36,805 nt of DNA, from NCBI GenBank assembly GCA_958348565.1, contig CATVZP010000012.1:1-36805 (forward strand). The letters run 5' to 3'. Made by a program: the position numbers and the translations under genes. Origin of the DNA: an uncultured Collinsella sp. (lineage in GTDB: Bacteria > Actinomycetota > Coriobacteriia > Coriobacteriales > Coriobacteriaceae). The notes below the pieces were generated by a model that ran no database searches, was not told where the DNA came from, and saw nothing but the letters and a program-made list of their open reading frames with translations. Below are positions 1 through 8,021 of the stretch, piece by piece. Position 1 is the first letter of the stretch. Each line of letters starts with the position of its first letter.

Positions 1-2
1 GT

Positions 3-1106
3 ATTTGTGCCGTGACGGGTCTTGCGCACGTTCGCCCAGGGGACGCCCTGGGCGCGGAGCCTGCGGGCGATGCGCCCGTCATTGCGCCAGTCCTCACCTA
101 TACGGTGCTTCCGGGCGAACACGACGTCCATACGGTGTTCAAAGCGCTGACTGAGTTGGCGGACGAAGACCCCATGCTCGGCGTAAGCTGGAATACGCAT
201 CTTGAACAAATACATCTGCAGCTCATGGGAGCGGTGCAGCTCGAGGTCGTGCAGCGCGTGCTGGCCGATCGTTTTGGCCTTGCGGTCGAGTTTGAGCCCG
301 GCGGCATCCTCTATAAGGAGACCATTTCGCAGCCGGTCGAGGGCGTGGGCCACTTTGAGCCACTGCGCCACTATGCCGAGGTGCATCTGCGCCTGGAGCC
401 GTTGCCAGCGGGTTCGGGCGTGCAGTTTGGCACCGTGACCTCGACCGACGAGCTCAATCTTAACTGGCAGCGTCTGGCGCTCACCAACGCCATGGAGCGC
501 GATCACCTGGGCGTGCTGACCGGCTCGCCCATCACCGATGTGCGCATTACGCTCACGGGCGGCCGTGCGCATGCCAAACACACCGAGGGCGGCGATTTTC
601 GCCAGGCCACGTACCGCGCGATTCGTCAGGGTTTGATGCAAGCGCGTGAGGCCGGCGCGGCAGTGCCGTTGGAGCCGTGGTACCACTTTGAGCTCGAGGT
701 GCCGGGGGAGTGCGTGGGCCGGGCGCTCTCGGATGCCACGCGCATGGGTGCCGAGTACGAGCCGCCGACGATGGCGGGCGACCAAGCGAAGCTTGTGGGT
801 CGCGTGCCGGCATCCGAGGTGCAGGATTACGCGCTGGAGGTGGCCGCCTACACGAGTGGTCGTGGGCATCTGTACCTGGAGTTCGCCGGCTATGCGGCTT
901 GCCATGATGCCGAGCGCGTCATCGAGACGGCCGCCTATGAGCCCGAGGCCGATCTGCCCAACACGCCCGACTCGGTCTTTTGCTCTCACGGCGCTGGCTA
1001 CACGGTCAAATGGTACGACGTGCCCGCCGCGGCGCACGTAAAGATCGATCCCGCCACCTTCCGCCCCTGGCGAGCGGCAGACGCGGAGTTCTTCTGCCAT
1101 AGGTGA
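3..1106 (+). CDS. EF-G/TetM-like translation GTPase, C-terminal part (5' truncated by window)
   Basis: The frame is open to the window edge and reads ICAVTGLAHVRPGDALG, the end of the domain II beta-barrel of EF-G/Tet(M)-type ribosomal GTPases, so the gene starts upstream and the GTG at 12 is not a real start. What remains is domain III (about residues 30-105, with LMGAVQLEVVQRVL matching the EF-G pattern GMGELHLEV), domain IV (about 110-225) and a domain V ferredoxin-like fold (about 225-320). The G domain lies outside the window. The family removes tetracycline from ribosomes or acts as an EF-G paralogue. Sequence divergence suggests a chromosomal TetM-like translation factor rather than an acquired tet gene, but the missing half prevents a firm call. 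The TGA stop lies inside an imperfect palindrome (1102-1130). Confidence 0.8.
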   Translation: MCAVTGLAHVRPGDALGAEPAGDAPVIAPVLTYTVLPGEHDVHTVFKALTELADEDPMLGVSWNTHLEQIHLQLMGAVQLEVVQRVLADRFGLAVEFEPGGILYKETISQPVEGVGHFEPLRHYAEVHLRLEPLPAGSGVQFGTVTSTDELNLNWQRLALTNAMERDHLGVLTGSPITDVRITLTGGRAHAKHTEGGDFRQATYRAIRQGLMQAREAGAAVPLEPWYHFELEVPGECVGRALSDATRMGAEYEPPTMAGDQAKLVGRVPASEVQDYALEVAAYTSGRGHLYLEFAGYAACHDAERVIETAAYEPEADLPNTPDSVFCSHGAGYTVKWYDVPAAAHVKIDPATFRPWRAADAEFFCHR

Positions 1107-1130
1107 TAGAAGGGCGGTCCCTTTGTCACC
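1102..1130. repeat. Imperfect GTGACAAAGGG-type palindrome, copy 1
   Basis: The left arm GGTGATAGAAGGG (1102-1114) pairs with the right arm CCCTTTGTCACC (1119-1130) with one bulge or mismatch. It shares the CCCTTTGTCAC core with the palindromes at 4828-4858 and 6083-6117. The stop codon of the TetM-like gene (1104-1106) is in the left arm. No T-tract follows, so a plain intrinsic terminator is not evident. Confidence 0.6.
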
Positions 1131-1135
1131 CGCTG

Positions 1136-1166
1136 TTGGTATAACTCGGTATAAGTTGGTATAACT
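1136..1166 (+). promoter_or_regulatory. Three GGTATAA repeats at 10-bp spacing; probable promoter/operator
   Basis: GGTATAA occurs at 1138, 1148 and 1158, exactly one helical turn apart, and the outer two lie in identical TTGGTATAACT 11-mers. TTGGTA (1136-1141) and TATAAC (1160-1165) with an 18-nt spacer could serve as -35 and -10 for the ATPase gene at 1200. The regular phasing suggests a protein-binding site overlapping the promoter. This is inference from the sequence pattern. Confidence 0.45.
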
Positions 1167-1199
1167 ATAGGCAGCGTTTGCCAATCCGAGGAGGCCGAC

Positions 1200-2318
1200 A
1201 TGAATCCAAATCCCTTTAAGCCAACGGCAGGCAAGCGGCCTCCGATGCTCATTGGTCGCGAGTCGGTCATCGAAGATTTCGAGGAAGGGCTCGATAACGG
1301 CGCTGGAGCGCCGGGCAGGCTCATGCTCATTACGGGAAACCGCGGCTGCGGCAAGACGGTTCTCCTGCGGGAGCTGCAACGTCTAGCCAATGAGCGCGGA
1401 TGGGCGGTTGTCTCCGATTCCGCTTCGCTTGGCTTATGCGACCGCTTGGCCGACGCGCTTCGCTCGAATAAACCCGTTGTGACGTCAATGGAGTTTGGGC
1501 CGTCGTTTGGCCGGATGTCGGTCGAGGCGGCGCGGGCAAAAGGCGAGACGTTGCGCGGGTTAGTCAACGAACGCCTCAAGAAACTCGGGCCGGGAAAGGG
1601 CTTGCTGTTTGCGATTGATGAGGCCCAATCTGCGTCTATCGAGGAACTGGCGGCGCTGGCCGTTCTCTATCAGCAAGTGCTCGGAGATCAAGATGCCGCG
1701 GGCTTGCCCGATAGCGACCAGCGCGGTCTTGCGCTGGTATTTGCCGGCTTGCCCAGTATGGTTGATGACTTGCTCGAAGAGCCGAGCGTGACGTTTTTGC
1801 GGCGTGCTCAGCAGCGTACGCTGGGGGCGATTTCTTTGCCCAAAGTGCGCGATTCGTATATCCAGACGGTCAAAGACGCTGGTCTTTACGTTGATGCGGA
1901 GACGGCGGACCTTGCGACGCGCAAGAGCATGGGGCATCCCTATATGGTTCAGCTGGTGGGCTATTACATGTGGCGCTCTGCTGTCCGGCGTGGCTCGCAG
2001 GCCATTGAAGAGCGCGATGTTGAGGCTGGCTACGCCGATGCCGTCTCCGAGTTCTATGAAGCGGTCGACGCTCCCTTGTATTACGGGTTGCGCAGTCCGC
2101 AGCGTCTCTTTATCGAGGCCATGGCGGCTGACGGGGGCAAACCGACGCGCATGGCGGATATCATTGAGCGTTGCGATCGCACCCAAAGCTGGGCGAGCAA
2201 ATATCGCGCAAGCCTGATTCGCGAGCGCGTCATCGAGGCTGCCGGATACGGCCTCGTCCGGTTTACCGTGCCCATGCTGGGCGCGTACATTAGCGATCGC
2301 ATTTTATGGCACGAGTAG
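1200..2318 (+). CDS. AAA+/Orc1-like ATP-binding protein with C-terminal winged helix (paralogue A)
   Basis: The 372-aa protein has an N-terminal NPF-K patch, a Walker A loop GNRGCGKT (residues 46-53), a Walker B motif LLFAIDEAQ (D140, E141), a sensor-like strand LVFAGLP, and the family-type motif FLRRAQQ followed by QLVGYYMW. The C-terminal 70 residues (TRMADIIERCDRTQSWASKYRASLIRE, split here for description) resemble a winged helix. A strong SD (GAGGAGG) lies 6 nt before the ATG. It is clearly paralogous to the ATPase at 4865-5965, with motifs in the same order. Its stop is separated by 1 nt from the earliest possible start of the UvrA2 gene, so the two are likely translationally coupled. 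Orc1/STAND-like ATPases act in DNA-linked switching or regulation; the actual function here is unknown. Confidence 0.75.
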   Translation: MNPNPFKPTAGKRPPMLIGRESVIEDFEEGLDNGAGAPGRLMLITGNRGCGKTVLLRELQRLANERGWAVVSDSASLGLCDRLADALRSNKPVVTSMEFGPSFGRMSVEAARAKGETLRGLVNERLKKLGPGKGLLFAIDEAQSASIEELAALAVLYQQVLGDQDAAGLPDSDQRGLALVFAGLPSMVDDLLEEPSVTFLRRAQQRTLGAISLPKVRDSYIQTVKDAGLYVDAETADLATRKSMGHPYMVQLVGYYMWRSAVRRGSQAIEERDVEAGYADAVSEFYEAVDAPLYYGLRSPQRLFIEAMAADGGKPTRMADIIERCDRTQSWASKYRASLIRERVIEAAGYGLVRFTVPMLGAYISDRILWHE

Positions 2319-2319
2319 G

Positions 2320-4824
2320 GTGATAAAGGTGACAGAACAGAAGATGAGCCCGCAGGCTATCGAAGTGCGTGGAGCGCGTGTACACAACCTCAAGGACATC
2401 GATATCGATATTCCGCTGGGAAAGCTCGTGGGTATTGCCGGCGTGTCGGGTTCGGGCAAGAGCTCGCTGGCGCTGGGGGTTCTTTATGCCGAGGGCTCGC
2501 GCCGCTATCTGGAGGCGCTCAGCACCTATACCCGCCGTCGTCTGACGCAGGCCGAACATGCCCAGGTGGATGAGGTCTTGCACGTGCCGGCGGCGCTCGC
2601 GCTGCACCAGCGTCCGAGCGTGCCGGGCGTGCGCTCGACCTTTGGTACCATGACCGAGCTCAACAACAGCCTGCGTCTGCTCTTTAGCCGTTGCGCCCAT
2701 CACGTGTGCCCGCATTGCGGGGCGCGTGTGGAACCGAGCCTTAACGTAGCTGCGGGCCTGTCGCTCACGTGTCCGACATGCGGCCGCGAGTTCTACGCGC
2801 CGAGTGCCGAGGATTTGGCTTTCAATAGCGGCGGCGCATGCCCCACCTGTGGCGGCACCGGTGTCATGCGCGAGGTGGACGAGGCGAGCCTGGTGCCCGA
2901 CGAGTCAAAGACCATCAACGAGGGCGCAGTCCTTCCCTGGGGCACGCTCATGTGGGATCTGATGAAGCAGGTGGCAGGCGAGATGGGCGTGCGTACCGAC
3001 GTGCCGTTTAACCAGCTCACGCCTCAAGAGCGCGACATCGTGTTTCATGGTCCAGCGGTTAAGAAGCACATTCTCTACGTTCCCAAAAACGGTGAGGGCG
3101 CCACGCCGCTCGACTTCACCTATTACAACGCCGTCTATACCGTCGAGAATGCGCTCGCCAAGGTCAAGGACGATAAGGGCTTAAAACGCGTTGCGCGCTT
3201 TTTGCGCGAGGGAGCATGCCGCGATTGCGGCGGCACGCGTCTCTCCGAGGCTGCGCGCCAGCCCCAAGTGCGCGGTATCAATCTGGCTCAGGCCGCGGCC
3301 ATGACGCTTGGTGATGCGATCGAGTGGGTGCGCGGGGTGCCCGCATCCTTGCCGGCCGAGATGCGGCCCATGGCGACGGATATCTGCGATTCGTTTTTGG
3401 GCGCGGCCCGTCGTCTGGTCGACCTGGGTCTCGATTACCTTTCGCTCGATCGCGCCGGTGCCACGCTCTCCACGGGTGAGCGCCAGCGCGTGCAGCTTGC
3501 CCGCGTGGTGCGCAACCGATCGACGGGCGTGCTGTATGTGCTGGACGAGCCCTCGATCGGCTTGCATCCTGCCAATGTCGACGGTTTGGTAGGCGTGATG
3601 CGCGACCTGGTGGATGACGGCAATACCGTGGTTGTTGTCGACCACGATACACGTGTGCTGGCGGAGGCTGATTATCTGGTCGAGATGGGGCCCGTTGCCG
3701 GAGCGGGCGGCGGCAGCGTAATCGCTGCGGGCACGGTGGACGAGGTCGAACAATCGCAGGGCAGCCGTATCGCGCCGTTTTTGCGCGCCGAGCCCAAGCG
3801 CTTGCGTCCGCAGGTGACTGACGACGAAATGTTCGACCAGGGTCATATCCGTATGGCGACCGATACCATCCATACCGTCAAGCCGCTCGAAGTCGATATC
3901 CCGCGCGGCCGCCTTGTCGCGGTGACGGGCGTTTCGGGTTCGGGCAAGACGACGTTGGTGCTCGAGACACTTATCCCGGCACTCAAGGCGCAGGCAGCCG
4001 GCGAGCGCCTGCCAAGACACGTGCGTTGGGTTGATCCCGAAGGCATTGCTCGCGCAAACCTGATTGATGCTACGCCCATCGGCGCCAACGTGCGCTCGAC
4101 GGTCGCAACCTATGCCGACATCCATGATGAGCTGCGCCGTGCCTTTGCCCGTACGCCAGAGGCCAAGGCAGCCGGCTACAAGGCGGGCGCCTTTAGCTAC
4201 AACACCGGCGCCTTGCGCTGCCCTACGTGCGATGGCACGGGCTCGATATCGCTCGACGTGCAGTTTTTGCCCGATGTCGAGATCGTCTGCCCGGCATGCC
4301 GCGGCTCGCGTTATGCAGACGCGGCTTCGCATATTCATCGCGAGGGCAAGGACGGGAGCCTGCTTACGTTGCCGCAGCTTATGGACATGAGTGTGGACGA
4401 GGCCATCGACGCCACGCTGGGGCTCAAGAAGGTTCAGACGCGCTTGCAGACCTTACACGACTTGGGCTTGGGCTATCTCACGCTTGGTGAGCCCACGCCG
4501 GCGCTCTCGGGCGGCGAGGCGCAGCGCCTTAAGCTCGCGAGCGAGATGGGTCGCGTGCAGGACGACGCCGTATTCGTGTTCGACGAGCCCACGATCGGCC
4601 TGCATCCGCTCGATGTTCAGGTGTTGCTGAGCGTGTTTGACGGCCTCGTTGCCAAGGGCGCCACGGTTATCGTGATCGAGCACGACCTCGACCTTATCTG
4701 TAACGCCGATTACGTGATCGACATGGGCCCGGGCGGTGGCGATGCGGGCGGGCAAATCGTCTGCGCCGGCACGCCAGGCGACATCGCAGCCTGCTCCGCA
4801 AGCATCACCGGCCGCTACCTATAG
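2320..4824 (+). CDS. UvrA2-type excinuclease ABC subunit A paralogue (no UvrB-binding domain)
   Basis: The 834-aa protein has two ABC modules. Module 1 has Walker A GVSGSGKSS (residues 41-49), signature LSTGERQRVQLAR and Walker B VLDEPSIGLHP. Module 2 has Walker A GVSGSGKTT, zinc-module cysteines CPTCDGTG and CPACRGSR, signature LSGGEAQRLKLA and Walker B VFDEPTIGLHP. Housekeeping UvrA is about 940-960 aa. Here only about 20 residues separate CPHCG (130-134) from the next CPTCG (151-155), where UvrA1 carries a UvrB-binding insertion of about 115 aa, so the protein is UvrA2/DrrC-like. Such proteins bind DNA and are linked to damage tolerance or self-protection against DNA-binding drugs. The start is ambiguous: GTG 2320, GTG 2329 or ATG 2344. 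The ATG has AAAGGTGA 11 nt upstream. It probably forms an operon with the ATPase at 1200. Confidence 0.88.
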   Translation: MIKVTEQKMSPQAIEVRGARVHNLKDIDIDIPLGKLVGIAGVSGSGKSSLALGVLYAEGSRRYLEALSTYTRRRLTQAEHAQVDEVLHVPAALALHQRPSVPGVRSTFGTMTELNNSLRLLFSRCAHHVCPHCGARVEPSLNVAAGLSLTCPTCGREFYAPSAEDLAFNSGGACPTCGGTGVMREVDEASLVPDESKTINEGAVLPWGTLMWDLMKQVAGEMGVRTDVPFNQLTPQERDIVFHGPAVKKHILYVPKNGEGATPLDFTYYNAVYTVENALAKVKDDKGLKRVARFLREGACRDCGGTRLSEAARQPQVRGINLAQAAAMTLGDAIEWVRGVPASLPAEMRPMATDICDSFLGAARRLVDLGLDYLSLDRAGATLSTGERQRVQLARVVRNRSTGVLYVLDEPSIGLHPANVDGLVGVMRDLVDDGNTVVVVDHDTRVLAEADYLVEMGPVAGAGGGSVIAAGTVDEVEQSQGSRIAPFLRAEPKRLRPQVTDDEMFDQGHIRMATDTIHTVKPLEVDIPRGRLVAVTGVSGSGKTTLVLETLIPALKAQAAGERLPRHVRWVDPEGIARANLIDATPIGANVRSTVATYADIHDELRRAFARTPEAKAAGYKAGAFSYNTGALRCPTCDGTGSISLDVQFLPDVEIVCPACRGSRYADAASHIHREGKDGSLLTLPQLMDMSVDEAIDATLGLKKVQTRLQTLHDLGLGYLTLGEPTPALSGGEAQRLKLASEMGRVQDDAVFVFDEPTIGLHPLDVQVLLSVFDGLVAKGATVIVIEHDLDLICNADYVIDMGPGGGDAGGQIVCAGTPGDIAACSASITGRYL

Positions 4825-4827
4825 GCG

Positions 4828-4858
4828 ATGTGACAAAGGGACTGCCCCTTTGTCACAT
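4828..4858. repeat. GTGACAAAGGG palindrome, copy 2, between convergent genes
   Basis: Perfect 13-bp arms (ATGTGACAAAGGG at 4828-4840 and its complement at 4846-4858) enclose a 5-nt loop. It sits 3 nt after the UvrA2 stop and 6 nt before the end of the convergent ATPase gene. It could act as a bidirectional terminator, but neither side has a clear T-tract. The same core occurs at 6083-6117. Confidence 0.8.
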
Positions 4859-4864
4859 TGACTT

Positions 4865-5965
4865 CTATTTCACGCATTGAGCGGCGAGATAGTCGCGGAA
4901 GAATGGCAATTCAAAAGCGACGATTCCGCGCCCACGTTCCCCAATGATGCCGGCGTCTATCATGCGGCGTCGGTAGCGGGAGACCTGCTGCGGCGAACGC
5001 TTAAGGCGCTCGACAAGGTCGGCGGTGGTGGACTCTTCCTCGTCATCGAGCATGGCGATGAGGAATCGCTTGTCTTCTGCAGTGAGTTCCCGATAGGTTG
5101 CCGCGAGAATTCGGTCGTCCATCTCGTCGCGCGCGATTTTGATTCCCAGGTCAAAGTCGCGTGACGAGATTTCCTTCGAATCGCTTGTGAGATCCCAGGC
5201 ACGGTAGCCTACGAGTTGCAATAGGAAGGGAAAACCAGAGATTGAGCGAACGGCTCTATCGATTCCCTCAGCATCTGCCAGGCGATCGTTTTCCTGAATT
5301 GTGCGAATCAAGGCTTCGCGCACGTCATAGTCGGCAATGCGACCCAGATGATATTGTTGGGCGCGGCGAAGAAACGAGACCGTCTTGTGGTTTAGTAGCG
5401 TCGATACGTTGTTGGGAAGTCCCGCCATGAGCAGGGCGACGCGTTTTCCATCGGTCACAAAGTGCTGATACGACGCTGCGAGCTGAATCATCTCGTCGAG
5501 TGTCGGGTCCACCTCGTCAACCGTAACGAGCAGACCGGTGCCAGCCTCGTTGAGCTGGTCGATGATGTCGCTCATGCGATAACGCCAGGTTGAGGCATCG
5601 TGAACGCGATTGACCTCGATGCTGCCGAGCGGTGCAATTCCGAGACCGGTGACTTCGAAGTTGTTAGACGGGTCGATAAGATGGCCGGCAGCACGTTTCG
5701 CCCCGAACTCGATTTCCTCAAGCATTCCCGGGAGCGCGGTTGTCTTTACGGCAATCCAGCCGTGGGATTCCGCCCTTGTCGCGAGCGACGACATGAGAGC
5801 GGTTTTACCGGTTCCACGTGCGCCTGAGAAGATCGAGGTCAATTCTGGGCGCCTGCGCTGGCTCAAGAAGGCACGGTCCAAATCCCGAATAATCTGTTGT
5901 CTGCCAGCGAGATGGGCAGGAACCTCGCCAAAGCTAGGGGTAAACGGGTTCTCGAGATATTCCAC
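4865..5965 (-). CDS. AAA+/Orc1-like ATP-binding protein with C-terminal winged helix (paralogue B)
   Basis: The 366-aa protein starts at a GTG at 5965-5963 preceded by AAAGGAGAG. It has an ENPFTPSFG N-terminus, Walker A SGARGTGKTA (K54), Walker B LLVTVDEVD (D150, E151), LLMAGLP, SFLRRAQQYHLG and FLLQLVGYRAW. A C-terminal winged-helix-like segment includes TTADLVERLKRSPQQVSRYRR in two parts. Motif order and wording match the ATPase at 1200-2318, so they are diverged paralogues, oriented convergently around the UvrA2 gene. The AT-rich leader (5966-6060) probably holds its promoter. The role is unknown; a nucleotide-dependent DNA-binding regulator or NTPase switch is plausible. Confidence 0.75.
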   Translation of the reverse strand: MEYLENPFTPSFGEVPAHLAGRQQIIRDLDRAFLSQRRRPELTSIFSGARGTGKTALMSSLATRAESHGWIAVKTTALPGMLEEIEFGAKRAAGHLIDPSNNFEVTGLGIAPLGSIEVNRVHDASTWRYRMSDIIDQLNEAGTGLLVTVDEVDPTLDEMIQLAASYQHFVTDGKRVALLMAGLPNNVSTLLNHKTVSFLRRAQQYHLGRIADYDVREALIRTIQENDRLADAEGIDRAVRSISGFPFLLQLVGYRAWDLTSDSKEISSRDFDLGIKIARDEMDDRILAATYRELTAEDKRFLIAMLDDEEESTTADLVERLKRSPQQVSRYRRRMIDAGIIGERGRGIVAFELPFFRDYLAAQCVK

Positions 5966-6082
5966 AAAGCTCTCCTTTCACAGCGCCGTTTAACTTCATT
6001 TTACTTTAGTTAATTCTGATTAAAAGTGAGGGCTTTTTATCTAGAGCATCAATTAGGCGTGTGCGCCATCGGCGCGGCGCTT
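5966..6082. promoter_or_regulatory. AT-rich leader of ATPase B
   Basis: This stretch is much more AT-rich than its surroundings (TTTTAATCAGAATTAAC on the minus strand, then TAAAAT about 30 nt before the SD), consistent with a promoter for the gene at 5965. No confident -35/-10 pair could be fixed. Confidence 0.3.
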
Positions 6083-6117
6083 GAATGTGACAAAGGGACA
6101 GTTCCTTTGTCACATTC
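6083..6117. repeat. GTGACAAAGGG palindrome, copy 3, containing the trmL stop
   Basis: The 14-bp perfect arms (GAATGTGACAAAGG at 6083-6096 and its complement at 6104-6117) flank a 7-nt loop. The TGA stop of trmL (6112-6110) and its last codons lie in the right arm, so the repeat overlaps the coding sequence. It has the same core as 1102-1130 and 4828-4858. Confidence 0.8.
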
Positions 6118-6709
6118 CCGGAAAGCCTGTTTGGCGCAGGGCTTCGTAGAGGACGATGGCGGCGCTGTTGGAGAGGTTGAGGGCGCTGATGCGGTAGTCG
6201 TCCGGGTTGACGAAGTTGCCGCAGATGTCCTGTTGAAGGATAGCCTCGTGGCTGTCCTCGGTATGTCCGAGCGATTCCTCGTGGGCTTCCCAAGCCTCGG
6301 CGTTATCGAGCGAGTCGCAATCGCGCAGCATAGGGATGCGCTCGCAGCGCTCGGGCGCCGCGGCGAGCAGTGGCTCGGGAATGCCCGAGCTCTCGCTGCC
6401 AAAGACCAAGTAGTCGCCGTCGTGGTAGGTACTCTGCGCATAGGTGCGGCGTGCCTTTTTGGTCAGCAGATGTAGGCGCTCGTCGGCAGGGGAGAGACCG
6501 TTGCGTGCAAGGAAATCCTCCCAGCCGGCATAGGTCGTCACGTCCAAGTTTTGCCAGTAGCCCAGGCCGGCGCGACGTACCGTTTTGTCGTCGAGCGAGA
6601 AGCCCAGCGGCTCCACCAGATGCAGGCGGGCGCCGGTGACCACGCAGGTACGGCCGATATTGCCCGTATTGGCCGGAATCTCGGGCGCATACAGCACAAT
6701 GTTGAACAT
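6110..6709 (-). CDS. trmL: tRNA (cytidine(34)-2'-O)-methyltransferase TrmL
   Basis: The 199-aa SPOUT-family protein starts MFNIVLYAPEIPANTGNIGR, the typical TrmL opening (NIVLxxPEIPxNTGNIxR). It continues with VEPLGF, YLVFGSESSGIPE (motif 2, cofactor knot) and ISALNLSNSAAIVLYEALRQ (motif 3, SAM-binding trefoil knot). TrmL 2'-O-methylates the wobble nucleotide of tRNA-Leu isoacceptors. The ATG at 6709 is chosen because AAGGAGATTC precedes it directly and all similarity begins there. An insertion (about 118-150, rich in H/E/D) makes it longer than the roughly 155-aa E. coli protein. Its last codons fall in a dispersed palindrome. Confidence 0.92.
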   Translation of the reverse strand: MFNIVLYAPEIPANTGNIGRTCVVTGARLHLVEPLGFSLDDKTVRRAGLGYWQNLDVTTYAGWEDFLARNGLSPADERLHLLTKKARRTYAQSTYHDGDYLVFGSESSGIPEPLLAAAPERCERIPMLRDCDSLDNAEAWEAHEESLGHTEDSHEAILQQDICGNFVNPDDYRISALNLSNSAAIVLYEALRQTGFPGM

Positions 6710-6728
6710 GAATCTCCTTGGCTCAGAA

Positions 6729-6765
6729 CGAAAAACCACCACGAAGAGCACCTTCGTGGTGGTTT
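6729..6765 (-). terminator. Rho-independent terminator of the COG0523 gene
   Basis: On the minus strand AAACCACCACGAAG (6765-6752) pairs with CTTCGTGGTGGTTT (6746-6733), followed by TTTTTCGTT. It lies between the COG0523 gene and trmL and would separate their transcription. Confidence 0.85.
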
Positions 6766-6804
6766 GGCGGTTACATAGGCGGAAAAATGCCCGCTTGGAT
6801 AAAC

Positions 6805-7935
6805 CTAGGCGCGGTGCCAGTCGGTCAGGCAGGCATCGAGGGAGGCGATGAGCGCATCCTTGTCCATGTGACGGCCGATGATGCACAGGCTCGTCATGCG
6901 GTCGCCCGTCTCGTCGTCCCAAATCTGCATGATCTCGGGGTTCTCGTCGATGATCTTCTGCTTCTCGCCCTCGGGCGCCGAATCGACAAACAGGCCGTTC
7001 TCCATCAGGCGCATCTGGTGGCCGGCCTGCTCAAACATGTAGCACATGTCCGGATCGCCGGTCTGCCACAGCGGACCCTTGACGCGGATGACCTCGTCGG
7101 GCCACTCCTGCTCAACAAAATTGGTGAACTTCTGCAGGTCAAACGGCTTGCGGCGCGAGTACACAAAGGTCTCGATGTCGTACTCGAGCACCTCGGGGTC
7201 GTCGTGCTCCTCGGGATGCTCCATGGCCTCGATCCAGGCGGCGGAGTTGTAGGCGCGCATAAAGTCGAAGCGGTCGGTGTCGAGCAGCTCCTCCATGGGG
7301 ACCTCGCCGTTTTGGGCCTCGACAATCACGGCGTCCTTCTGCAGGCTGCGCACGATGGCCTTGAGCTCGGCGATCTGCTCGGGCGTCACGGTATCGGTCT
7401 TGTTGAGGATCAGCGTGGAGCAGAATTCGATCTGCTGGATGAGCAGGCTTTCGATGTCGTCCTCGTCGATATCCTCGGCCAGCAGGTCGCGACCGCCGTT
7501 GAACTCGTCGTACATGCGGGCGCAGTCGACCACGGCCACGATGTTGTCGAGCGCGAGCTTGGGCTCGCCGCCCACCTTGGCCTCGTCGCAGAAGCTCGAG
7601 ATGGTGTAGGCGATGGGGATAGGCTCGCAAATGCCCGATGCCTCGATGATGATGTAGTCGAAGTTGCCCGAATCGGCGATGCCCTGCAGCTGGTTGGCCA
7701 GGTCATCCGAAAGCGTGCAGCAGATGCAGCCGTTGGTGAGCGGGATGAGGTCATCGGTCTCGGAAAGGCCGCCGTCGGCGATAAGGCTGGCGTCGACGTT
7801 GATCTCGCCGATATCGTTGACGATCACGGCGGCGCGGATACCGCCGTCGTTAGCGAGGATGTGGTTGAGCAGCGTGGTCTTGCCGGCACCGAGGTATCCG
7901 GTAAGCATGATGATCTTCACGGGTTTGTTGGGCAT
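6805..7935 (-). CDS. CobW/COG0523-family GTPase metallochaperone
   Basis: The 376-aa P-loop GTPase has Walker A GYLGAGKTT (residues 13-21), the metal-binding CxCC motif NGCICC (C70, C72, C73), a Walker B-type aspartate in the NFDYIIIEASG strand and NKTD for guanine recognition. A C-terminal CobW_C domain (about 235-375) has the usual KGPLWQTGDPD region. COG0523 proteins insert or traffic Zn, Co or Fe, often under zinc limitation. The ATG at 7935 is chosen because AAAGGAGG lies 5 nt upstream; the in-frame ATG at 7956 would place that SD inside the gene. There is no Zur box or nearby target gene that fixes the metal. It carries its own terminator downstream. Confidence 0.9.
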   Translation of the reverse strand: MPNKPVKIIMLTGYLGAGKTTLLNHILANDGGIRAAVIVNDIGEINVDASLIADGGLSETDDLIPLTNGCICCTLSDDLANQLQGIADSGNFDYIIIEASGICEPIPIAYTISSFCDEAKVGGEPKLALDNIVAVVDCARMYDEFNGGRDLLAEDIDEDDIESLLIQQIEFCSTLILNKTDTVTPEQIAELKAIVRSLQKDAVIVEAQNGEVPMEELLDTDRFDFMRAYNSAAWIEAMEHPEEHDDPEVLEYDIETFVYSRRKPFDLQKFTNFVEQEWPDEVIRVKGPLWQTGDPDMCYMFEQAGHQMRLMENGLFVDSAPEGEKQKIIDENPEIMQIWDDETGDRMTSLCIIGRHMDKDALIASLDACLTDWHRA

Positions 7936-8021
7936 GTGCCCTCCTTTGTTAGACATGGCTTACAGTTGAATCTTATGCCAAACGCCTGCTCTTATACCCA
8001 CGAGCCGGCAAATAACACAAG

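Noticed and set aside
3..1106. Acquired tetracycline-resistance gene tet(M)/tet(W)
   Set aside because: The visible C-terminal domains are TetM-like but diverged and no mobile element is nearby; resistance cannot be claimed from half a protein.
3181..4338. 385-codon antisense ORF inside the UvrA2 gene
   Set aside because: Mirror frame of a GC-rich conserved gene; its Arg/His/Ala-rich translation has no recognisable domain, and the plus-strand UvrA motifs are decisive.
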